A model generated the notes under the pieces. That model did not search any database. It had not been told where the DNA came from and saw only the letters and a list, made by a program, of their open reading frames with translations. From an uncultured Prevotella sp. (GTDB taxonomy: Bacteria > Bacteroidota > Bacteroidia > Bacteroidales > Bacteroidaceae): a stretch of 34,277 bases of DNA. The stretch is taken from NCBI GenBank assembly GCA_946612625.1, contig CAMOEW010000017.1, positions 1-34,277 of the forward strand, in the 5' to 3' direction. A program made the position numbers and the translations under genes. This document shows, one piece after another, positions 8,219 through 14,863 of the stretch; positions within the stretch are counted from its first letter, which is position 1, and each line of letters starts with the position of its first letter.

Positions 8219-9268
8219 TTATCTTTGTTCCTTTATCAGGTAAACGATGGTGGGCAGGTGGTCGCTGTATCCGTTGAGCCATGAGCCTCCTGCGTGGGTA
8301 CGCAGCGGATTGCCCTTGTATTTTCCGTCCTGTTGGAAAAGATAGTTCCGCTTGAATATCTGGTGCTTGTAGTATTTCAGAGTTGAGTAGTTCTTGCTTC
8401 CGTCGCGGTTGAGCAGGCTTGGCGAGAGAATAATCTGGTCGAACAGATTCCATGCGTTGTCGTAGCGTAGCGTACCTTGACCGTGTGCCAGTTCGTCCCA
8501 CCATGGGTTCCACATGTCATTGTCGCCCACGTCCTTGATTTTGCGCTTGGCCCCCAGACATTCGCTCATCGACTTGTCCATAGGGTCGTCGTTCATGTCG
8601 CCCATTATCAGAATCTTCACGTTTGGGTCGTCTCGAATCAGCGAATCCTTGACCACTCTCAGCTGCCGGCCTCCAAGCTCGCGATAGTATGAACCCGCGA
8701 AACGGCTCGGCAGGTGGTTCACCACGATGGTAACATGTTCGCCTGCCATTGTTCCGCTCACTACGAGGAAGCCGCGTGTGGCCCTATCCTTGTCTTCCGG
8801 CTTCTCATATACGTATGGAACGAGCTTGGTGTTTCTCACCTTGAACAGTTTAGGATTGTATAGCAGGGCACAGTCAACGCCACGCTTGTCTGGTCCTTCG
8901 ATATGTTCGAACTTGAAGTTACGCTTCTTCAGAGGCTCCTGGTTGCACAGGTCGGTCAGCGCCTTGGCGTTTTCCACCTCACTCACTCCGATGGCAGCGC
9001 ATCCGATGTGCTTCAGCACGTCGGTTCCCATGTCGGCAAGTGCCTTCGACATGTTTCTAAGCTTGTTGGTGTACTTGATGCCGTTCCAGTGGTTGGTGCC
9101 TGTAGGAAGGTACTCGTAGTCGTTTTTTCCTGCATCATGACAGGTGTCGAAAAGATTCTCAAGGTTATAGAACCCGACTCCATAGACTGAGAATTTCTTC
9201 TCCTGAGCCTGAACGGTGGCAGTCGCGAAAACCATCGCGATGATACCAAGAAATACGGTCTTTTTCAT
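8219..9268 (-). CDS. Secreted endonuclease/exonuclease/phosphatase-fold protein
   Basis: The 349-residue protein has a clear signal peptide (MKKTVFLGIIAMVF, cleavage near residues 20-22) and so is exported. It carries all core motifs of the endonuclease/exonuclease/phosphatase superfamily: YNLENLF at 34-40 and SEVEN (metal ligands), NHLPSR (catalytic His), GDMNDDP (Asp/Asn pair) and the terminal SDHLPTIVY (Asp-His pair). Members cut DNA, RNA or other phosphodiesters with Mg2+. The exact substrate cannot be told, and phospholipid or sugar-phosphate substrates remain possible. It heads a two-gene unit with udk and is divergent, across 146 bases, from the TonB receptor operon. Confidence 0.9.
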   Translation of the reverse strand: MKKTVFLGIIAMVFATATVQAQEKKFSVYGVGFYNLENLFDTCHDAGKNDYEYLPTGTNHWNGIKYTNKLRNMSKALADMGTDVLKHIGCAAIGVSEVENAKALTDLCNQEPLKKRNFKFEHIEGPDKRGVDCALLYNPKLFKVRNTKLVPYVYEKPEDKDRATRGFLVVSGTMAGEHVTIVVNHLPSRFAGSYYRELGGRQLRVVKDSLIRDDPNVKILIMGDMNDDPMDKSMSECLGAKRKIKDVGDNDMWNPWWDELAHGQGTLRYDNAWNLFDQIILSPSLLNRDGSKNYSTLKYYKHQIFKRNYLFQQDGKYKGNPLRTHAGGSWLNGYSDHLPTIVYLIKEQR

Positions 9269-9288
9269 TCCTTATAGTTTTGTGCAGG

Positions 9289-9296
9289 CAAAATTA
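9289..9296 (-). promoter_or_regulatory. -7 box for the secreted nuclease-fold gene
   Basis: On the minus strand TAATTTTG matches TAnnTTTG exactly, about 20 bases before the ATG at 9268. A possible upstream CTTG lies 22 bases away (9322-9319), slightly further than usual. It shares the 146-base intergenic region with the divergent receptor promoter. Confidence 0.55.
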
Positions 9297-9347
9297 CATA
9301 ATAAATTTGAGAAAAACGCAAGTTTCTTAAAAAAACATTAAAAAACA

Positions 9348-9379
9348 TTCGACTATTTACGTTTTTTTTTGTTACTTTG
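9348..9379 (+). promoter_or_regulatory. Promoter of the TonB receptor operon
   Basis: TTCG (9348-9351), a 20-base spacer and TTACTTTG (9372-9379) fit the Bacteroidetes promoter pattern with one mismatch in each box. The spacer ends in a run of ten T. The leader before the ATG at 9415 would be about 30 bases. Confidence 0.45.
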
Positions 9380-9414
9380 CACAACAAATGTAAACGATAC
9401 TAAAAACAACAATT

Positions 9415-11991
9415 ATGCAGAACCGACAAAAATTATTTGTTTTTGCCCTCTTATGCACTCAGTTGGGGTATGCTCAGAGCGACACCACGGCTGTAGTGCA
9501 GCAGAGCGATGTTGAATCAGAGGCCACCGAGGCTGCATTCACCTTCACCGAGGCTCAGCTTGGCGAGGACGACGATGCCACTCGCACCACGACGGTCATT
9601 GGTTCCAACAACAATGTGTATGCCAGCGAGGCAGGCTATAGGTTCAGTCCTATGCGCTTCAAGTACAGGGCTTACAACTCCAAGTACAACGAGGTCTATA
9701 TCAACGGCAATCCTGCTAACGATATAGAGCGTGGCGACTTCAACTTCTCGTTTGTGGGTGGTCTCAACAATCAGACCCGTAGCGTCGAGATGTCGTTGCC
9801 CTACGACTACAACAACTTCACGATGTCGTCGATAGGAGGCAGCAACAACTACAACTTCCGCCCCAGTTCCATGCCCGTGGGCCATCGCGTGTCGCTTGCC
9901 GGTGCCAACCGCAGCTATACCGTACGCGGAATGTACACCTACAATTCCGGTATTTCGGAAAAAGGATGGGCATTCTCGGGTGCGCTTACATACCGTTGGG
10001 CAAACCGTGGCTACATTGAAGGCACTTTCTACAACTCGCTCTCTTATTTCCTCGGCATTGAGAAGCTCATCAACGACAGCCACAGCCTGTCGCTCGTGAC
10101 ATGGGGAAACCCCACAGAGCGTGCAGCACAGGCAGCCTCGACCGATGAGATGTACTGGATAGCCAACTCAAACTTCTATAATCCCAACTGGGGCTATCAG
10201 GGTGGCGAGAAGCGCAATGCCCGCGTGGTGAAGAGCTTTGCCCCGGCTGTCCTGTTCACGTGGGACTGGAAAATCAGCGACAAGACGAAGCTCGTGACGT
10301 CAGTGCTCGGAAAATACTCTATGTACAGCAACTCGCGCCTAAACTACAATGGCTCCACCAATCCCGCCCCCGACTACTACAGCTCGATGCCGAGTGCATT
10401 CTTCGATGTGTGGAATCCCAACAATGAGATGAACACCGAATACGCCCTCAGTGCATGGTATAATGCCTACAGCTATCTGACATCCGACAAGGCTCACCGC
10501 CAGATCAACTGGGACCAGATGTACTTTGCCAACATGCAGAATGCTGCAGCCGGGAAGGAGGCGATGTACTATCTGCAGCGCTACCACGACGACCAGCTTA
10601 CTATCAACCTCTCATCTACGGCAACGATGCAGCTCAGCGACCGGCACAAGATTAACTACGGCATCGTAGGCTCGTTCAACCAGGGCTACCACTACCAGAC
10701 GATGGACGACCTGCTCGGAGCCTCCTATATGCGCAACATCAATACCTACGTGCTCAATGCCTATGGCGAGGCCGACGACCGCTCATGGTACGACATCGAC
10801 AATAAAGGACAGTATGTGATGGTGGGCGACCGTTTCGGCTACGACTATAATATTAATGTACATAAGGCAACGGCATGGGCAGGATACAGCGGACGTCTGA
10901 AAGACTTCACTCTGTCGGTTGCCGGACGCATCAACGGCACTATGATGTGGCGTTACGGAAAGATGCGCAACGGGCTGGCTCCGCTGAACTCGAAGGGTGC
11001 CGGTCGCAAGGCCTATTTCCTCGACGGAGGCGGACGTGCTACGATGACTTACACGCCTGCCAACACTCCGCTGTCAATCTACCTCAGCGGCACCTACGAG
11101 CTGAAGGCTCCTACGGCACGCACGGCATTCGTGGCTCCGCAGGTGAACAACGACTTCGCCAACAACTTGAAGCTTGAGCGCGTGTTCGGAGTAGATGCCG
11201 GCTTCAGCTGGGAGAGCGGCTTTGTTAACGGAAACTTCTCAGCCTACTACACCCGTATGCTCGACGTGGCAGAATACGCAATGGCATACTCCGATACAGA
11301 GAACTCGTTCACGTATATCTCAATGACTGGTATGAACAAGACCTATATGGGTATGGAACTCGGTCTTAGCTTCAAGATTTCTCCCGTGCTCGGACTGAAG
11401 GCTATCGGAAGCATCCACGATGCCAAATACACCAATGATGCCGACGTTACCTATATGCGCTCGAAAGACGGTATCTCGAAAACCACATGGTGCGTGAACC
11501 ACGACATGCGCGAGGGAGGCACCCCGCTCACCGCTGTCAGTCTCGACCTCGGATTCCACAAGAGCGGATGGTTTATCGACCTCATTGGCAGCTGGTACGA
11601 CCGTATATATCTCTACTATTCGCCCACACAGCGTATGTATGCATGGCGCCAGCCGGTGACCGATGACAGCGGTAGCCCGATAAAAGACACCGAGGGCAAC
11701 CCGTTGCGCGACACGTCGCCCATTGAGCAAGCTAAGGGGCGCGGAGGATTCATGCTCGACTTCAACATCGGAAAGAGCATCTACCTGAAGAAAGGGTCGC
11801 TCAGCCTGAACCTCATGCTCAACAACATTCTCAACAATACCAAGATTTGCACCGGAGGTATGGAGCAGAACCGTTCTGATTTCGACAGCGAGACCGGCGA
11901 GTCGATACGCAATTATTCGTTCCAGAAAAGTCCGAAGAAGTTCTATGCTAACGGCATCAATGGTATGTTTATCGTAACCTACAGATTCTAA
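9415..11991 (+). CDS. TonB-dependent receptor-like outer membrane barrel
   Basis: This protein has 858 residues with a signal peptide ending near GYAQ (residue 21). The region around residues 80-105 (FKYRAYNSKYNEVYINGNPANDIERG) resembles the plug of TonB-dependent receptors. The remainder is a long series of alternating aromatic/polar strands ending ...GMFIVTYRF, a terminal aromatic typical of outer membrane barrels. The carboxypeptidase-regulatory-like N-terminal domain of SusC proteins is absent, and no SusD-like gene follows, so it is not a standard Sus pair. Two lipoprotein genes follow at short spacing in the same transcript. The ligand is unknown; the OB-fold-like partners and divergent nuclease suggest nucleic acid or fragments. 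A size-matched barrel not energised by TonB is an alternative. Confidence 0.82.
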   Translation: MQNRQKLFVFALLCTQLGYAQSDTTAVVQQSDVESEATEAAFTFTEAQLGEDDDATRTTTVIGSNNNVYASEAGYRFSPMRFKYRAYNSKYNEVYINGNPANDIERGDFNFSFVGGLNNQTRSVEMSLPYDYNNFTMSSIGGSNNYNFRPSSMPVGHRVSLAGANRSYTVRGMYTYNSGISEKGWAFSGALTYRWANRGYIEGTFYNSLSYFLGIEKLINDSHSLSLVTWGNPTERAAQAASTDEMYWIANSNFYNPNWGYQGGEKRNARVVKSFAPAVLFTWDWKISDKTKLVTSVLGKYSMYSNSRLNYNGSTNPAPDYYSSMPSAFFDVWNPNNEMNTEYALSAWYNAYSYLTSDKAHRQINWDQMYFANMQNAAAGKEAMYYLQRYHDDQLTINLSSTATMQLSDRHKINYGIVGSFNQGYHYQTMDDLLGASYMRNINTYVLNAYGEADDRSWYDIDNKGQYVMVGDRFGYDYNINVHKATAWAGYSGRLKDFTLSVAGRINGTMMWRYGKMRNGLAPLNSKGAGRKAYFLDGGGRATMTYTPANTPLSIYLSGTYELKAPTARTAFVAPQVNNDFANNLKLERVFGVDAGFSWESGFVNGNFSAYYTRMLDVAEYAMAYSDTENSFTYISMTGMNKTYMGMELGLSFKISPVLGLKAIGSIHDAKYTNDADVTYMRSKDGISKTTWCVNHDMREGGTPLTAVSLDLGFHKSGWFIDLIGSWYDRIYLYYSPTQRMYAWRQPVTDDSGSPIKDTEGNPLRDTSPIEQAKGRGGFMLDFNIGKSIYLKKGSLSLNLMLNNILNNTKICTGGMEQNRSDFDSETGESIRNYSFQKSPKKFYANGINGMFIVTYRF

Positions 11992-12012
11992 CCTAAATAA
12001 ATTGATATTGAC

Positions 12013-12885
12013 ATGAGAAAGATAAGTTATTTATTTGCCGTTGCCGTCGTCACGTTCCTTGCGTCGTGCATGAACAAAGACTGGGACACGCCTGTTTCTC
12101 CACTCGATACTCCCGTGGGTAACAACACAATAACCGAGCGTAATGTCATCACCGTGGCACAGCTCAAGGCCATGTTCCCGAACTTGCTCCAGAACAACGG
12201 ATATGCCTATAAGGAGATAACCGACGACGTGCAGCTGAAGGTGCGTGTCACGGGAACTGACGACGGAAGCAACATCTACAAGCAGTTCTGCGTGCAGGAC
12301 GCGACCGGTGGCATCATCATCAGCGTCAACCAGAACGGGCTCCACGGCATCATGCCCACAGGCTCGCTGCTGCTCATCGACTTGAAAGGACTGACCTACG
12401 GCGGCTACGCCGGTCAGCCGCAAATAGGTGTGCCTTTCAAAGACGACGAAGGCAGGCTCAACGTAGGACGCATGGACAAGTATCTGTGGAACCAGCACTT
12501 CCGGATAATTGGTGCTGCCGACGAGACGGTATTCCCACCGGTAGAGTTTTCGTCAATCGTTAACGACCTGAACAACTGCGGACAGCTTGTTACCATCCCC
12601 GTAACATTCCGCGATACCACGATGATGTTTGCTCCCGACTACGACATGGTGACTGCCGATGGTACCGTGGGCAAATACACCTATCGGGGCGATGCCCACA
12701 ACTACGTACACCATGAAGGCGAAGTCATGGGTAAGAAAGTGATTATCCGCACCAGTACCTACGCTCACTTTGCATCGTACAAGTTGCCGGCCAAATGCCG
12801 CCTTACAGGCATTGCCACGCGCTATGACTCCGACTGGCAGTTGCAAATACGCCGTCCGTCGGACATTGAGATAATTGATAACTGA
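12013..12885 (+). CDS. DUF5689 lipoprotein (OB-fold-like)
   Basis: This 290-residue lipoprotein has lipobox LASC with the acylated Cys at residue 19. From about residue 42 (ERNVITVAQLKAMFP) it follows the DUF5689 pattern: a VQLKVRVTGTDDGSNIYKQF strand pair, then VQDATGGIIISV, GLHGIMPTGSLLLIDLKGLTYG and a C-terminal part ending WQLQIRRPSDIEII. This strand order is that of an OB-type barrel. The biochemical role of DUF5689 is not established to my knowledge; I recall it near or fused to nuclease-type domains in Bacteroidetes, which I could not check. It starts 21 bases after the receptor stop and probably sits on the cell surface or in the periplasm as a receptor partner. Confidence 0.85.
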   Translation: MRKISYLFAVAVVTFLASCMNKDWDTPVSPLDTPVGNNTITERNVITVAQLKAMFPNLLQNNGYAYKEITDDVQLKVRVTGTDDGSNIYKQFCVQDATGGIIISVNQNGLHGIMPTGSLLLIDLKGLTYGGYAGQPQIGVPFKDDEGRLNVGRMDKYLWNQHFRIIGAADETVFPPVEFSSIVNDLNNCGQLVTIPVTFRDTTMMFAPDYDMVTADGTVGKYTYRGDAHNYVHHEGEVMGKKVIIRTSTYAHFASYKLPAKCRLTGIATRYDSDWQLQIRRPSDIEIIDN

Positions 12886-12913
12886 TAATAGACAAATGAT
12901 AATGAATAAAGAT

Positions 12914-14659
12914 ATGAAAAAGATTTTCAGAACCATGCTCGCTACCGCAGTGGCAGCAATAGCATTGTCGGGATGTTCCGACGTTCCGGCACCTTACACT
13001 ATCCCCAGCGTCAAAAAAACGGTTGAGGTAACACCCACCGGCGACGGTACTCTTGCCAGCCCGTTCAACAGTGCCAAGGCAAACGAGGTGGCCTCTGCGC
13101 TTGCAAACGGCGAAACGTCGGCACAGTCGTACTATATCAAGGGTAAGGTCGTGTCAATCAGGGAGAACTATACCACACAGTATGGCACTGCCACATTCTA
13201 TATTTCAGACGACGGCACTGCCAACGGACAGTTCTATGTCTATCGCGCACTTTATCTCGGCAACAAGAAATACACCGCCGGCGAACAGCTGAAGGTGGGC
13301 GACGAGGTAATCATCTACGGCAAGCTCACTAACTACAAAGGAACGGCCGAGACCGTACAGAACGGGGCATACCTCTACTCGCTCAACGGCGTGTCGGAGG
13401 GAGGCCCTGACGAACGTGACGGCGAGGCCACAGGCAACGGAACGCTTGAGAGCCCGTACAACTGTATTGCTGCTATCAAGGCAGCCTCGACATTGGCTGC
13501 CGACGCACAGTCGGATGTGGTATATGTAAAGGGTAAGGTCAGCTCTGTCAAGGAGGCTTTCTCTACTCAGTACGGCAACGCTTCGTTCTATATCTCCGAC
13601 GACGGTACTGCCAATGGCGAGTTCTATGTGTTCCGCACGCTATATCTTGGCAACAAGAAATATACCAGCGGCGACCAGATAAAGGCCGGCGACGAGGTCA
13701 TCATCTGTGGCAAACTGACCAACTACAAGGGCAACACCCCCGAGACGGTGCAGAACGAGAGCTACCTCTATTCGCTCAACGGCAAGACCGACGGCGGCTC
13801 CACGCAGCCTGACACTCCAGGCATTGCTACCGGCGACGGAACACTTGCTAATCCTTATAACAGTGTTAAGGCAAATGAAGTGGCCTCGGCCTTGGCATCA
13901 GGTGCACAGTCGGATGTGGTATATGTAAAGGGTAAGATTGTGTCTATAAAGGATGCTTTCTCTACTCAGTACGGCAACGCTTCGTTCTATATCTCTGACG
14001 ACGGTGCGGCTGCCAACCAGTTCTACGTGTTCCGCACACTTTATCTTGGCAATGTGAAATACACAGCCGGCGAACAGCCGAAGGCCGGCGACGAGGTTGT
14101 CATCTGCGGCAAACTGACCAACTACATGGGCAACACTCCCGAGACGGTGCAGAACGAGAGCTACCTATATTCGCTCAACGGCAAGACCGAGAGCAGCGGA
14201 GAGACTCCCGGCGAGAACCCTTCTGACGGCATCGGCACTCTCGTCGGCAATGTGATGACCGTTACACCTGCTGAGTTTGGAATCGGCAACGGTGTGGAGG
14301 TCAACACAATCACTCTATGCGACGGTACCAAACTATCGTTTGCTTCAGGTGGAAACAACAATGCCCCGAAGTATTATAATGCCGGAACCAATGTGCGTAT
14401 GTATCCAAAGAACTCAATGACCGTAACGTCGTCGAAGACCATAACGAGCATTAAACTGAGCTGCGACACCTATCAGGGCACTCTTTGCAATGCCGAGGGC
14501 GCTGTTGGTGCCGAGCCGGGAACAGTTGGCATCAAAGACGATGTGATTGACATAACTGGTGTGAACGCTAAGTCAACCACAATCACAAACAACAATTCGT
14601 CGTCGGGCGCTAAGAGTCAGGTGCGCTGCACGAAGATAGAAATCATTTACGCGCAGTAA
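12914..14659 (+). CDS. Lipoprotein with three tandem OB-fold-like repeats
   Basis: The 581-residue lipoprotein begins MKKIFRTMLATAV with lipobox LSGC (Cys at residue 20). Three repeats of about 131-133 residues start near residues 42, 173 and 306. Each reads TGxGTLxxPxN, then a helix, YxKGKVxSxK, FYISDDG, FYVxRxLYLGNxKYT, VGDEVIIxGKLTNYKG and ends in YLYSLNG; this resembles DUF6359/OB-fold nucleic-acid-binding-like domains. Residues 441-581 form a different beta-rich C-terminal domain. An upstream ATG at 12902 would add four residues and one at 12875 would add thirteen; 12914 gives the best signal peptide. It closes the receptor operon and is followed by a strong terminator. Ligand binding (nucleic acid or sugar) is inferred from fold and context only. 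Confidence 0.8.
   Translation: MKKIFRTMLATAVAAIALSGCSDVPAPYTIPSVKKTVEVTPTGDGTLASPFNSAKANEVASALANGETSAQSYYIKGKVVSIRENYTTQYGTATFYISDDGTANGQFYVYRALYLGNKKYTAGEQLKVGDEVIIYGKLTNYKGTAETVQNGAYLYSLNGVSEGGPDERDGEATGNGTLESPYNCIAAIKAASTLAADAQSDVVYVKGKVSSVKEAFSTQYGNASFYISDDGTANGEFYVFRTLYLGNKKYTSGDQIKAGDEVIICGKLTNYKGNTPETVQNESYLYSLNGKTDGGSTQPDTPGIATGDGTLANPYNSVKANEVASALASGAQSDVVYVKGKIVSIKDAFSTQYGNASFYISDDGAAANQFYVFRTLYLGNVKYTAGEQPKAGDEVVICGKLTNYMGNTPETVQNESYLYSLNGKTESSGETPGENPSDGIGTLVGNVMTVTPAEFGIGNGVEVNTITLCDGTKLSFASGGNNNAPKYYNAGTNVRMYPKNSMTVTSSKTITSIKLSCDTYQGTLCNAEGAVGAEPGTVGIKDDVIDITGVNAKSTTITNNNSSSGAKSQVRCTKIEIIYAQ
13037..14190 (+). repeat. Three in-gene tandem repeats of about 395 bases
   Basis: Repeat units start at 13037, 13430 and 13829, spaced 393 and 399 bases. 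Units 2 and 3 share long identical nucleotide blocks, for example 33 bases beginning at the GCACAGTCGG near 13506 and 13903, and 41 bases beginning at GCTTTCTCTA near 13556 and 13955, whereas unit 1 is more diverged. The silent-site identity points to recent duplication or gene conversion between units 2 and 3. Confidence 0.85.
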
Positions 14660-14678
14660 ATAGCCGGCAAATGGTATT

Positions 14679-14707
14679 GAGCGGGACAAAACGTCCCGCT
14701 CTTTTTT
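14679..14707 (+). terminator. Terminator of the receptor/OB-lipoprotein operon
   Basis: A nine-base-pair GC-rich stem GAGCGGGAC / GTCCCGCTC (14679-14687 with 14693-14701), loop AAAAC, is followed directly by six T. It lies 20 bases after the lipoprotein stop and is a textbook intrinsic terminator. Confidence 0.93.
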
Positions 14708-14731
14708 GATATTGGCATCGATTGAAATTTT

Positions 14732-14799
14732 ATAATCCCTTAAGGCTAAGGGATTATTTTGTTCCGAACGTTTATAATCCCTTAGCCTTAAGGGATTAT
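14732..14799 (+). repeat. Nested inverted repeat: two palindromes that are reverse complements
   Basis: Two 26-base units, 14732-14757 and 14774-14799, each form an 11-bp hairpin with arms ATAATCCCTTA and TAAGGGATTAT. The loops are AGGC in the first and GCCT in the second, so the two units are exact reverse complements of one another. Their centres are 42 bases apart (about four helical turns). The spacer contains GTTCCGAAC, itself a small palindrome. The region could form two hairpins, one long hairpin or a cruciform. Each hairpin is followed by T-rich sequence. The pair lies between the operon terminator and the malQ promoter, ending 27 bases before the -33 box. Confidence 0.9.
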
Positions 14800-14826
14800 T
14801 TTGCTAAAGAATTTTTCGGAAAATAA

Positions 14827-14858
14827 TTTGGTGTTATTCCCACTTATTCGTACCTTTG
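14827..14858 (+). promoter_or_regulatory. malQ promoter, apparently leaderless
   Basis: TTTG (14827-14830), a 20-base spacer and TACCTTTG (14851-14858) match the Bacteroidetes consensus perfectly. The malQ ATG begins at 14864, only five bases after the -7 box. Transcription should therefore start at or within a base or two of the start codon. Confidence 0.8.
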
Positions 14859-14863
14859 CAATT

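Noticed and set aside
9517..10083. 188-residue antisense frame in the TonB receptor gene
   Set aside because: Val/Ala-rich composition typical of an antisense frame over biased codons; the sense strand codes a coherent barrel.
9415..11991. Classical SusC of a polysaccharide utilisation locus
   Set aside because: No carboxypeptidase-like N-terminal domain, no SusD gene and no adjacent glycosidase are present.
14732..14799. Second and third intrinsic terminators after the OB-lipoprotein gene
   Set aside because: The hairpins are A/T-rich at the base and followed by only four T before G. The strong terminator at 14679-14707 already ends the operon, so a purely terminating role does not explain their mirrored design.
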